DNA from: Aquimarina sp. BL5
Lineage (GTDB): Bacteria > Bacteroidota > Bacteroidia > Flavobacteriales > Flavobacteriaceae
Direction: 5' to 3'
DNA: 64,000 bases
Assembly: GCF_003443675.1 (NCBI RefSeq)
Contig: NZ_CP031963.1
Coordinates: 4,115,501-4,179,500, forward strand
Position numbers and translations under genes: made by a program. The notes beneath the pieces are model-generated. The model saw nothing but the letters and a program-made list of their open reading frames with translations. It did not search any database and had not been told where the DNA came from. Shown here piece after piece: positions 46,299 to 54,896 of this stretch; within the stretch, counting starts at the first letter, position 1; every line of letters starts with the position of its first letter.

Positions 46299-49200
46299 TT
46301 AAAATGACATTTGTATCCCAATCATAAAGGTACGAGGCCTAGGTTGCGATCTTACATCAAGTCCTCTGTCAAAAACAGAATCAGCACTAGTTAATGGAGT
46401 AAAACCAAAGAAACCGCGATTAGTTCCTAATCCACTATTGTTGGATCCTATTTCAGGGTCATATCCAGAATAATTTGTAATAGTAAATACATTCTGAATA
46501 TTAGCAAATACTCTAGCATTAGATACCCATTCTTTTCCTATAAAATCATTAAAGTTATATCCTATTTCGAGAGTTTTCAGACGGAAAAAAGAACCATCTT
46601 CTACAAAGAAATCTGATGGAAGCTGGTTTCCGGCAGTATCCTGAGTTGTTACGCGAGGAAGATTTGTATTTGGGTTCTCAGGAGTATACGAATCTCTTAC
46701 AATTCCAAATTTGTTATCATCCAAGAAGAAATACCCAAAGAATTTGGTAACATTATAAATTTCATTTCCTTGAACTCCATTAAAAAAGGCACCAAGATCC
46801 CAGTTTTTATAATTTACAGACAAGTTGAGACCATATGTGAAATCTGGTGTTGGATCACCTAAAGAAGTCTGATCTTCGTCATTTATTCTACCATCATTAT
46901 TAATATCTACTCTTCTAAAATCTCCCGGTTGTAGCAATGCTCTTCGATCTGGATCATTAGCCAGAAAAGGATCGTTGTCGATTTCTGCTTGATCATTATA
47001 GATTCCATCTGTCTTAAATCCAAAGAAAAATCCTAAAGGTTGTCCAACCTCAAAACGATTTGCTCTTAAACCTTCTTCATTATATGAAGGACCTACAATT
47101 GGATTTGGAGAATCTGTTAATTCATTTTGGATGGCTGAAATATTAAAACCTACATTAAAGGTCAAATCACCACCTTTGTCATAGCTGTAAGCTGCTTCAA
47201 ATTCAAAACCTTTATTATTAATAGATGAAGCATTTTGAAATACAGGGTTTACAGACCCATTAGAATCAGGAATAGCAACAGCTTGGATCACATCCTCATT
47301 ATCTCTGTTAAAATAATCTAAGCTTAGTTTTAAATTATTGTCTAATAACGAAGTGTCTACACCAAAATTAATAGTTTTTGATGTTTCAAAACTTAAGGTA
47401 GGATCTACTAAACTTGTAATAGCAAATCCTGGAATTTGACCAGAAGAACCTCCAACAGTGATCGGAGAATTTGGTTCTACTACGGATTGATTTGAAAAGG
47501 GATCCACATTTTGAGATCCTAGTTCTCCATATCCAGCTCTAAACTTGAGTGAATTAAAGAGTCCGTCCTGATTAAAGAAGCCTTCGTCACTGATTACCCA
47601 TCCAACAGAAAAAGAAGGAAATGTACCTGTATTAAACCCGTCTGCAAAAAGAGAAGTCTTATCACGACGAACTATAGCGGTAAATAAATATTTTTGTTTG
47701 TAATTATAGTTTACACGCCCAAAGGTTGAGAAAAGTTTATTATCAAAACGACCTCCACCAGAGTTTATAATATTATCAGTGAACTGTGCTATATTGGTGA
47801 TATTATTACTAGGAAGTCCTTCCGCATAAATGGCAAGCGTATTTGTAGTGATATCTTGGCGAGCACCTCCTATGAGAACATCAAAATTATGTTCTCCAAA
47901 ACTTTTTTTATAATTAAGAGTAGGCTCGACATTTGTAGCATAGCGTTCTCCTCTAACTTCAGTAAGATCATTCAGGGGATTATCATTTACTTCACTATCT
48001 ATATTACTTTGAAAGAATGTGGGTTGAAATGTGTTTCTATAAAAATTAGTGTATTCGGTTCCTACATTTAGTTTAGCAGTAAGTCCTTCTATAATTTCAT
48101 AAGAAAAATTCATGTTTCCTAGAAAATTACGTTCTGTATTCTGATCATTAACTAATTGTGCGTTTGCAAATTTATTAGTTCCACCAATTCCGAAAACAGG
48201 ATCACTAATAGCTTCAAATCCTCCTTCATTTTCAGGGGCAAAAGGACGAATAATAGGGACAGTACCTCCTTGATTTCCAAAAGCGTTATTACGTGTAAAT
48301 CGGTTTTCAGAAAACCCGAAAGATTCCTGTATTTTAAGCTTTCCTATTTTAAATTCACTATTTAGACGTATATTTTTACGGTTGAATTCTTCACTGATTA
48401 ATAGTCCTTCTTCATCGTAATAGTTAGCACTAAAAAAGTATTTTGAGTTTTCACCACCACCAGATATATTAAATCCATAATCTTGAATTGTACCTGAATT
48501 TATACTTAAATCTTGAAAATCTGTGTCAATTCCTGGATCAGGAATGTTTCCAGCAAGACCATCGTTAATCCTACGTTGGTTAAGAAACGCGATATACTCG
48601 GAGCCATTTAGTAAATCAAGTTTTCTGGGTTGTGTGTTAACTCCACTTCGTATGTCGATATTTACGGTAGGAGAAGAGTTTTGTTTACCTCTATTGGTTG
48701 TAACTATAATCACTCCATTTGCAGCACGAGAACCATATATTGCTGCGGATGTTGCATCTTTTAGTACTTGCAGATTTACAATGTCTTTTGCATTCAAGAA
48801 ATTTATATTATCAGAAATAGCACCGTCAACTACGTATAGAGGGAAGGAATTAGTTAAAGAACTAACTCCACGTACAAAAACATTTGCGGGACTACCCGGC
48901 GCCCCACCTGCTGTTTCTACCTGAACTCCTGCAAGCTTACCTTGTAAGGCCGAAGTTGGGTTTGCTGTAACGACTTGTGCAATGTCTTCAGTCTTTATTT
49001 GGGATATAGCACCTGTAACATCTCTCTTAGATTGTGAACCATACCCTACAATAACTATTTCATCTAATGCTGCAGCATCTTCCTCAAGTGTTATGTCTAT
49101 GGTAGTTTTACCATTTGTTGGTATTTCTGCAGTTATAAAGCCTACATAACTAAATATTAAAATAGCATTATCTGCCACATTATTTAAGGTATACCTACCA

Positions 49201-49370
49201 TCGAAATCCGTAGTGGTACCATTATCAGTCCCTTTTACTAAGATGTTAACTCCGGGCAAGGGGCCATTAGGTTCATTTACCGTTCCCGAAACAGTTTGTT
49301 GTGCGCTAGCCAGGGTGGTTGTTAGGCCAATGAGTAACATCATGATACGATTAAATATTTTTCGCTTCAT
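46299..49370 (-). CDS. SusC-family TonB-dependent outer-membrane transporter
   Basis: A 1023-residue SusC/RagA protein. The signal peptide ends near LASAQQ. A carboxypeptidase-regulatory-like domain follows, with GTVNEPNGPLPGVNILVKGT and TDFDGRYTL. The TonB box region is EIVIVGYGSQSKRDVTGA, and the plug contains LQGKLAGVQVETAGGAPGSP, FVRGVSS, YVVDGA and LKDATSAAIYGSRAANGVIIVTT without interruption. The 22-strand barrel fills the remainder and ends in MIGIQMSF. It imports an oligomeric or glycosidic ligand with SusD. Confidence 0.95.
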   Translation of the reverse strand: MKRKIFNRIMMLLIGLTTTLASAQQTVSGTVNEPNGPLPGVNILVKGTDNGTTTDFDGRYTLNNVADNAILIFSYVGFITAEIPTNGKTTIDITLEEDAAALDEIVIVGYGSQSKRDVTGAISQIKTEDIAQVVTANPTSALQGKLAGVQVETAGGAPGSPANVFVRGVSSLTNSFPLYVVDGAISDNINFLNAKDIVNLQVLKDATSAAIYGSRAANGVIIVTTNRGKQNSSPTVNIDIRSGVNTQPRKLDLLNGSEYIAFLNQRRINDGLAGNIPDPGIDTDFQDLSINSGTIQDYGFNISGGGENSKYFFSANYYDEEGLLISEEFNRKNIRLNSEFKIGKLKIQESFGFSENRFTRNNAFGNQGGTVPIIRPFAPENEGGFEAISDPVFGIGGTNKFANAQLVNDQNTERNFLGNMNFSYEIIEGLTAKLNVGTEYTNFYRNTFQPTFFQSNIDSEVNDNPLNDLTEVRGERYATNVEPTLNYKKSFGEHNFDVLIGGARQDITTNTLAIYAEGLPSNNITNIAQFTDNIINSGGGRFDNKLFSTFGRVNYNYKQKYLFTAIVRRDKTSLFADGFNTGTFPSFSVGWVISDEGFFNQDGLFNSLKFRAGYGELGSQNVDPFSNQSVVEPNSPITVGGSSGQIPGFAITSLVDPTLSFETSKTINFGVDTSLLDNNLKLSLDYFNRDNEDVIQAVAIPDSNGSVNPVFQNASSINNKGFEFEAAYSYDKGGDLTFNVGFNISAIQNELTDSPNPIVGPSYNEEGLRANRFEVGQPLGFFFGFKTDGIYNDQAEIDNDPFLANDPDRRALLQPGDFRRVDINNDGRINDEDQTSLGDPTPDFTYGLNLSVNYKNWDLGAFFNGVQGNEIYNVTKFFGYFFLDDNKFGIVRDSYTPENPNTNLPRVTTQDTAGNQLPSDFFVEDGSFFRLKTLEIGYNFNDFIGKEWVSNARVFANIQNVFTITNYSGYDPEIGSNNSGLGTNRGFFGFTPLTSADSVFDRGLDVRSQPRPRTFMIGIQMSF

Positions 49371-49416
49371 ATGATTTGTGTTTGTTAATAGTTTTTTTCT
49401 GAGTTGAAGTTAGATA

Positions 49417-49444
49417 AGAGTATTTAATTATGCTATGATACTCT
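49417..49444. repeat. Inverted repeat in the susC leader
   Basis: AGAGTAT at 49417-49423 and ATACTCT at 49438-49444 are perfect 7-bp arms with a 14-base spacer, just downstream of the predicted susC transcription start. It could be a regulator site or an mRNA stem. Confidence 0.3.
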
Positions 49445-49455
49445 ATGCTACTTTA

Positions 49456-49485
49456 CAAAAGTAAAATATTTATTTTGATATCAAA
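49456..49485 (-). promoter_or_regulatory. Promoter of the susCD locus
   Basis: On the minus strand TTTG at 49485-49482 and TACTTTTG at 49463-49456 match the -33 and -7 elements with an 18-base spacer. The leader would be about 80 bases. A CCTAG/CTAGG inverted repeat with a 6-base spacer lies further upstream at 49580-49595 and is a possible GntR site. The rest of the gap 49371-49652 is AT-rich with nothing else recognised. Confidence 0.62.
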
Positions 49486-49652
49486 AAATAAAATCACAAT
49501 TTTTTGAAATATATGTAATTAATCAATTAAATAAATAAGAATATGTAATATTGTCTCTTTGTCGGAAATAAATAAATGACCTAGCTTTGTCTAGGAAAAA
49601 CAAGAGTAATTTAGATGATATTAATTTTTAGTATCTAAAAAGAGAAAAAAAA

Positions 49653-50669
49653 CTATAGAGAATTACGTTGTCGGAGATAAGTAGGAACAATTTCTTGAAT
49701 AGGTTTTCCTTCTTTAACAAAATGAGCTGCTTTTTTTGCAATATATGTGAAATCAGTAGAAATTGTCGTTATACCACCAAAAGCAATCTCTTTTATAATA
49801 TTATCATCATGGGCCAGAATGCCTATATCCGATCCAATTCGATATTCCATTTTTCGAGCATCTTTTAGAACCTTCCAAAGTTGCGTGTCACTAATAGAAA
49901 AGTATGCCGTACTTTTTGTCAATGTATTAGGTTCATAACTATCTACTACTTCGCCATTAATATCGTAATCTGATATATAACGATTAAAAGCATGTAGAAT
50001 TCCTGGAGGGAAATCAGAGTATTTCTTAAAGAATAACACAAACCTTTTGTATTTTTTTATTTGGGTAGTAAGCTCCACTAGTTTTAGGTATGTTACTTCC
50101 TCAAATTCTTGAGAAATATAGGAATAATCTTTTGGCATTTTTAAATACCGGTCTACAATTAATAATCGGTCAGACGGTATTTGTTTCATCATTGATGAAA
50201 CTTCTTTTTCCTGAATTGGAGCTATAACATACATACCATATTTACGTGATATATTATCTATTACTGTTTTAAGTAAAGTAAGGTTATTGTGGTGAAAGAA
50301 AATATCAATATGGTATTTTTTACCAAGTTCTTTTCTGAAAGTATTGTAAAAATCTTCCTGAAAACTATGGAATGCAAATAAAATTAATGCGACCTTTAAC
50401 TTTACATTAGTTTCTTCACTAATGATATAATATCCTTTAAGATTTTTGGATTCTACTAGTCCGCGTTCTTTTAATTCGGTATATGCTTTTACAAAAGTTT
50501 TTCTGGCATATCCTACTTCTGCGACCATTTCATTAATAGAAGGTAATTTGTCTCCTACTTTTAAAACTCCGGAATCAATGGCACTTATAATTCCATTAAC
50601 AATTTGCTCGTGCTTCGATAGCGAATTTATATCCTGAAGGTCGTATATTTTCTGAAGTAACGATGACAT
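49653..50669 (-). CDS. GntR-type transcriptional regulator with sugar-binding-like effector domain
   Basis: A 338-residue regulator. Residues about 15-85 form a GntR winged helix: IVNGIISAIDSGVLKVGDKLPSINEMVAEVGYARKTFVKAYTELKERGLVESK. The remainder resembles a LacI-type periplasmic-binding-protein fold, with LKVALILFAF, IAPIQ, LIVDRYLKMP, GSDIGILAHDDNIIKEIAFGGITTISTDF. The architecture is common for carbohydrate-responsive regulators in this phylum. It lies just upstream of susC and is probably its regulator. The ligand is unknown. Confidence 0.88.
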   Translation of the reverse strand: MSSLLQKIYDLQDINSLSKHEQIVNGIISAIDSGVLKVGDKLPSINEMVAEVGYARKTFVKAYTELKERGLVESKNLKGYYIISEETNVKLKVALILFAFHSFQEDFYNTFRKELGKKYHIDIFFHHNNLTLLKTVIDNISRKYGMYVIAPIQEKEVSSMMKQIPSDRLLIVDRYLKMPKDYSYISQEFEEVTYLKLVELTTQIKKYKRFVLFFKKYSDFPPGILHAFNRYISDYDINGEVVDSYEPNTLTKSTAYFSISDTQLWKVLKDARKMEYRIGSDIGILAHDDNIIKEIAFGGITTISTDFTYIAKKAAHFVKEGKPIQEIVPTYLRQRNSL

Positions 50670-50711
50670 AGTAATTGCGAGTTCTAAGATCTATAAATTT
50701 AAGCTTAAATA

Positions 50712-51398
50712 CTAGATTTCAAAATTATATCCAGATTCTTGTAGTTTTTGATATCTGACACGGTCAAATTTATATAGATAGGCACCTTTTTTAGAACCAC
50801 TTTTGTCTTTTTCTTCAAGCTTAATAATTACATCAAAGGAAAGTATTTTTTTTCGAAAATTTCTGGGGTCTAATGATTTTCTGTAAATAGCCTCGTACAA
50901 TGCTTGTAGTTGGGGTATGGTAAATTTTTCTGGCAAAAGCTCGAAACCAATAGGTTTATATCTAGCAACGTCTTCAATTCTTTTTAGAGCATCGGATACC
51001 ATAAGATTATGATCTAGAATTAATTTGGGAATTGTATCTATGTCAAACCATGCTGCTTGGTTTTCTTTAACTGTATTTTTTATATTTTCATTAATACGTA
51101 TTAAAGCATATTGAGCAATTGATACACAACGGAATCCTGGGTCTCTATCTACAGAACTATATGTTTTTAGCTCTTTCATATATACATTTTTAAGACCAGT
51201 AGATTCCTTTAGAATTCTTTTTGAGGCGTCAGAAACGCTTTCTCCGATTTTCACAAAACTTCCGATAAGAGATAATGAGTTCTTGAAAGGATTTATTTTT
51301 CGATTAAAAACTAATAACTTTAGTTTTCCGTCTTCAAACCCAAAAATGATACAATCAACGGCAACATAAAATTTATCTTTTTCTTGGTACGAGTTCAT
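50712..51398 (-). CDS. Nudix-domain winged-helix regulator (NrtR/AraR type)
   Basis: A 228-residue protein with an N-terminal Nudix fold and a C-terminal winged helix with FTIPQLQALYEAIYRKSLDPRNFRKK. The Nudix box at residues 47-69 is SFVKIGESVSDASKRILKESTGL. The conserved second Gly is Ser, and in the REUxEE core two of the three Glu are lost (R-I-L-K-E-S), so it should sense and not hydrolyse its ligand. This pattern fits NrtR-family sugar regulators of Bacteroidota. It is transcribed divergently from galK, with a perfect inverted repeat between them, and probably represses the galactose genes. Confidence 0.88.
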   Translation of the reverse strand: MNSYQEKDKFYVAVDCIIFGFEDGKLKLLVFNRKINPFKNSLSLIGSFVKIGESVSDASKRILKESTGLKNVYMKELKTYSSVDRDPGFRCVSIAQYALIRINENIKNTVKENQAAWFDIDTIPKLILDHNLMVSDALKRIEDVARYKPIGFELLPEKFTIPQLQALYEAIYRKSLDPRNFRKKILSFDVIIKLEEKDKSGSKKGAYLYKFDRVRYQKLQESGYNFEI

Positions 51399-51469
51399 GT
51401 TATTATTTAACAGATTTTATTATCCAGAAATGGATTTAGCTGCAAATTAGTAAAAAATACAGCATTAAC

Positions 51470-51494
51470 AATAAATGTAAAAAATACATTTATT
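51470..51494. promoter_or_regulatory. Probable operator: perfect 10-bp inverted repeat upstream of galK
   Basis: AATAAATGTA at 51470-51479 and TACATTTATT at 51485-51494 are perfect arms around AAAAA. The repeat ends where the galK -7 box begins, so a protein bound here would cover the -33 to -7 spacer. It is the best candidate site for the divergently encoded Nudix regulator. Confidence 0.7.
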
Positions 51495-51501
51495 ATATTT
51501 G
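51494..51501 (+). promoter_or_regulatory. -7 promoter box of galK
   Basis: TATATTTG fits TAnnTTTG exactly. It lies 63 bases before the chosen galK ATG and directly abuts the inverted repeat. Confidence 0.6.
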
Positions 51502-51564
51502 TTTCGTTTTCAGAATTAAAATAGGTGTTTGCTTCAGACCTATTTATCATATTATATTAAAAAA

Positions 51565-52722
51565 ATGGCAATACATAAGAGTTTTGTAAAAGGCTTTAAG
51601 TCAGAATTGGTTGTTCACTCTCCAGGAAGAATTAATTTTATTGGCGAGCATACTGATTATAACAATGGATTTGTCCTGCCAACTGCCATAGATAAAAAAA
51701 TAGTATTCTCTTTTCAGAAAAATGACTCTGAGCACGAGTGTAAAATTTATAGTTCATCTTACGATAAAATGCTTGATGTAAATCTATCTGATCTGAAACC
51801 AAGTAAAGAAGAATGGGAGAATTATATATTAGGAGTACTTAGTGAAATCTCTAAAATTTCGAATGGTGTAAAAGGTTTTGATTGTATTATTGAGAGCCAA
51901 TTACCAATTGGTGCTGGAATTAGTTCTTCTGCCGCTCTAGAATGCGGGTTAGCTTATGGTCTTAATGAACTATTTAATCTTAACCTCTCTAAAATAGAAC
52001 TTGTTGAGCTTTCACAACGTGCAGAACATAACTATGTGGGAACTAAGTGCGGGATCATGGATCAGTTTGCATCAGTGATGAGTGAGAATGAGAAAGTAAT
52101 TCTTCTGGATTGTAAATCAAAACATTATCGATTAATCGATGCTCATTTTGAACCTTATAAAATTTTATTACTTAATACTAACGTTTCACATAATCTAGCA
52201 TCTAGTGAATATAATACTCGTAGAGAAGAATGTGAGAGGGTAAGAGAAATTATTTCTAAAACATATACCAAAGTCAAATCTCTGAGAGAAGTTACTAAAA
52301 GTATGTTAGATGAATATAGAGATGAGCTTACTGATGTTCTTTATAGGAGAGCATATTATGTAATTGAAGAAAATGATCGAGTGCTTCAGGCCTCAGAGTT
52401 ACTAGAAAAAAAAGATATACAAGGTTTTGGAAAATTAATGTATCAGTCTCATAGAGGATTACAACATTTGTACGAGGTAAGTTGTCCTGAATTAGATTTT
52501 TTAGTAGATTTTTCTGAAGATTATAGTCAGATTATCGGTTCCAGAATGATGGGTGGTGGTTTTGGAGGATGCACTATTAATCTAATACATGCTGATAGTG
52601 TTAATGATTATATTATAAATGTCAAAGAAGCATATAGAAAAGAATTTAATATAGAGTTAACCTCTTTTGTAACTGTTCCGAGTCAGGGAACTATAATACA
52701 AGCTAATGGAACAAAACATTAA
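51565..52722 (+). CDS. galK: Galactokinase GalK
   Basis: GalK phosphorylates galactose at C1 with ATP. GHMP-kinase motifs are all present: SPGRINFIGEHTDYNNGFVLP for galactose recognition, LPIGAGISSSAALECGLAYG for phosphate binding, and RMMGGGFGGCTINL near the C-terminus. I start at ATG 51565, giving MAIHKSF and 385 residues, close to the 382 of the E. coli enzyme. The frame is open 36 bases further to a TTG, but that TTG has no support. It overlaps galT by 17 bases. Confidence 0.95.
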   Translation: MAIHKSFVKGFKSELVVHSPGRINFIGEHTDYNNGFVLPTAIDKKIVFSFQKNDSEHECKIYSSSYDKMLDVNLSDLKPSKEEWENYILGVLSEISKISNGVKGFDCIIESQLPIGAGISSSAALECGLAYGLNELFNLNLSKIELVELSQRAEHNYVGTKCGIMDQFASVMSENEKVILLDCKSKHYRLIDAHFEPYKILLLNTNVSHNLASSEYNTRREECERVREIISKTYTKVKSLREVTKSMLDEYRDELTDVLYRRAYYVIEENDRVLQASELLEKKDIQGFGKLMYQSHRGLQHLYEVSCPELDFLVDFSEDYSQIIGSRMMGGGFGGCTINLIHADSVNDYIINVKEAYRKEFNIELTSFVTVPSQGTIIQANGTKH

Positions 52723-53749
52723 TCAAAACCCACATAGAAGATTTAATATTTTAACGGGAGAATGGGTCTTGGTATCACCTCATAGGACCAAAAGACCATG
52801 GCAAGGAAAAACAGAGGAACTTTCCAAGATTTCTAAAGTATCCTATGATGAAGATTGCTATCTATGTCCTGGAAATAAAAGAGCGAGTGGTGATATCAAT
52901 CCCAATTATCAAAAACCATTTTCATTTATTAATGATTTTTCAGCATTATTTTCTGAGGTTCCTAATGAAAAGGTTGAGATAGGGTTACTTCGAGCAGAAG
53001 CAGAAATAGGTATATGTAAAGTAGTTTGTTTTTCACCTAATCACGGGTTGACACTCCCTATCATGAAAGTAGAGGAAATAGCATCAGTAATCGAACTATG
53101 GAAGCATGAATTTAGTGTTTTGGGAAGTATGAAGGACATAAATTACGTGCAAATATTTGAGAATAAAGGAGCAATTATGGGGTGTAGTAACCCACATCCT
53201 CACGGACAAATATGGGCTCAAAAATCGATACCAGAAGAGGTTAAAAAGAAAACAATACGGCAGAAAGAATATTGGGATACACATAAAAAACCACTTTTGT
53301 TGACGTATTTAGATCAAGAGTTAGAGCACAAAGAAAGAATTTTAATAGAAAATAATCATTTTGTAGCATTGGTTCCATATTGGGCAATCTGGCCCTATGA
53401 AACAATGATTATACCCAAAAGAAATATTCAGCGTATAGATCAATTAACTAAAGAAGAGGTGATTAGTTATGCGGAGATTATAAAACAATTAACTACAAAA
53501 TATGATAATATTTTTAAAACCTCATTTCCTTATTCCGCGGGAATACATCAGGCTCCAACAGATGGTTTAAACCACGAGGAGTGGCAAATGCATATGGCAT
53601 TCTATCCTCCATTACTTAGATCATCGAGTATAAAAAAGTTTATGGTAGGGTATGAAATGTTTGCAAATCCTCAGCGTGATGTTACTGCAGAACAAGCCGC
53701 TAAGACAATTAAAGAGCAGCCAATAGAACATTACTCTTTACAGTTATAG
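52706..53749 (+). CDS. galT: Galactose-1-phosphate uridylyltransferase GalT
   Basis: GalT exchanges UMP between UDP-glucose and galactose 1-phosphate. The 347-residue protein has RRFNILTGEWVLVSPHRTKRPWQG at the N-terminus, CYLCPGNKRASGD with the metal-binding Cys pair, GCSNPHPHGQIWA with the nucleophilic His of HPH, and HQAPTDG and HMAFYPPLLR near the C-terminus. With galK it forms a two-gene operon that completes the Leloir route together with galE at the other end of the locus. Confidence 0.96.
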   Translation: MEQNINQNPHRRFNILTGEWVLVSPHRTKRPWQGKTEELSKISKVSYDEDCYLCPGNKRASGDINPNYQKPFSFINDFSALFSEVPNEKVEIGLLRAEAEIGICKVVCFSPNHGLTLPIMKVEEIASVIELWKHEFSVLGSMKDINYVQIFENKGAIMGCSNPHPHGQIWAQKSIPEEVKKKTIRQKEYWDTHKKPLLLTYLDQELEHKERILIENNHFVALVPYWAIWPYETMIIPKRNIQRIDQLTKEEVISYAEIIKQLTTKYDNIFKTSFPYSAGIHQAPTDGLNHEEWQMHMAFYPPLLRSSSIKKFMVGYEMFANPQRDVTAEQAAKTIKEQPIEHYSLQL

Positions 53750-53763
53750 ATTAATTCTAATAA

Positions 53764-54219
53764 CTATAAAATCTTAGCAACCTCTTGGTTTACAAATTCC
53801 AGAAACCTTTCATCTTTTTCTGTAAATGGATCAGGAGTTTCAGAATCAATATCTATTTGTCCGATGTTCTCTCCATCTTTAAACAGCGGAATAACAATTT
53901 CGGATTTTACAGTAAAACTACAAGCGATATAATTGTCCTGAGCCTGAACATCAGGGACTATGAAGTTCTCATTAGAAACTGCAACCTGACCGCAAATCCC
54001 TTTTCCAAATGGTATGATAGTATGATCAGTTTCCTCACCAACGTATGTTCTTAGTTTTAGCTCTTCTTTATTACCATTTTTGAAATAAAAACCAACCCAA
54101 TCGTAGTATTCAATAGTATCATTAAGCAATTGACAAATTTGATGTAATCTATCAGTAACAGGATTGTCTTCATTTTTAAGTATGTCAACAACCTTGGGTT
54201 TTAATTTTTCAAATAGCAT
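53764..54219 (-). CDS. GAF-domain protein of the free-methionine-sulfoxide-reductase type
   Basis: A 151-residue single GAF domain with WVGFYF, FGKGICGQVAVSNENFIVPDVQAQDNYIAC and SEIVIPLF, the pattern of free methionine-(R)-sulfoxide reductase. Cys76 and Cys100 match two of the three active-site cysteines, but the first (a CxxxP-type Cys in E. coli) is replaced in ETDHTIIPFGKG. Activity may depend on another reductant or be lost. It ends 15 bases from the convergent galT. A minus-strand TACTTTTG box lies at 54237-54244, shortly upstream of the start. Confidence 0.78.
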   Translation of the reverse strand: MLFEKLKPKVVDILKNEDNPVTDRLHQICQLLNDTIEYYDWVGFYFKNGNKEELKLRTYVGEETDHTIIPFGKGICGQVAVSNENFIVPDVQAQDNYIACSFTVKSEIVIPLFKDGENIGQIDIDSETPDPFTEKDERFLEFVNQEVAKIL

Positions 54220-54236
54220 TCCTTACAATTTTCCGG

Positions 54237-54244
54237 CAAAAGTA
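54237..54244 (-). promoter_or_regulatory. -7 promoter box of the GAF gene
   Basis: The minus strand reads TACTTTTG, an exact TAnnTTTG, 18 bases upstream of the GAF start codon. No -33 element is evident. Confidence 0.5.
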
Positions 54245-54342
54245 TTTAAAATATTTAAAAGTGCGGGTTTTTTAGAATGGTATTGTTTTGTTAAAAAATT
54301 CTAAGGAAAATGCAAAAAAATAGCGATTCTGTAAATATTACG

Positions 54343-54350
54343 TATTTTTG
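54343..54350 (+). promoter_or_regulatory. -7 promoter box of the copper operon
   Basis: TATTTTTG fits TAnnTTTG and lies only 7 bases before the chosen ATG at 54358. A transcript starting at the usual distance would be leaderless or almost so. Confidence 0.5.
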
Positions 54351-54357
54351 CTTATAC

Positions 54358-54774
54358 ATGAAAAAAGGTTTTCAGAAAATAACAGCAACTTTATTAACCT
54401 GTTTGGTATTGCTTTCTACATTCTCATTTACTGTAGAAAAGCATTACTGTGGACGTTTTTTGGTTGATGTTGCAGTATTTTCTAAAGCCAAAGATTGTGG
54501 GATGAAAATGATGAGGCATTCTGATAATCAAAGCATAGAAACGAATAAAAAATCGTGCTGCAAAGACGAGATAATTGTGCTGGAAGGACAGGATGAACTT
54601 AAAGTTTCTTTTGATCAAGTAGGTTTTTCTCAACAAGTATTCATCGTATCCTACGTACATTCTTATATGAATCTCTTTTCTCTGCCAGAAGAAAAGCATT
54701 TGATTTCTAAGGAATATTCTCCACCCGAACGGGTCACGGATATTCTCATTCTACACGAGACTTTCTTGATTTAA
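54358..54774 (+). CDS. Exported HYC/CC-motif protein preceding the copper efflux genes
   Basis: A 138-residue protein that starts best at ATG 54358, which places KKGFQKITATLLTCLVLLST as a signal peptide or membrane anchor; an in-frame ATG at 54310 would precede the promoter box. After the signal come HYCGRFLVDVAVF (HYC at 29-31), Cys47, and KKSCCKDE with Cys67 and Cys68. This HYC...CCKDE pattern is one I know from small exported proteins upstream of flavobacterial heavy-metal efflux genes; no biochemical function is known to me. The His and Cys could bind copper. Confidence 0.7.
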   Translation: MKKGFQKITATLLTCLVLLSTFSFTVEKHYCGRFLVDVAVFSKAKDCGMKMMRHSDNQSIETNKKSCCKDEIIVLEGQDELKVSFDQVGFSQQVFIVSYVHSYMNLFSLPEEKHLISKEYSPPERVTDILILHETFLI

Positions 54775-54896
54775 TTTAGTTTACTATTCTTATTTGATAA
54801 AAGTAATCTATGCGGTTATTTGTATCAAAGAGATGTTGTTTCTAACATAAAGAATACAACTGACTTCAATTAATAGTTGACTAAATCTTATTATAT

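Noticed and set aside
48523..48924. 133-codon plus-strand frame opposite susC
   Set aside because: Antisense to the TonB plug domain; no recognisable motifs.
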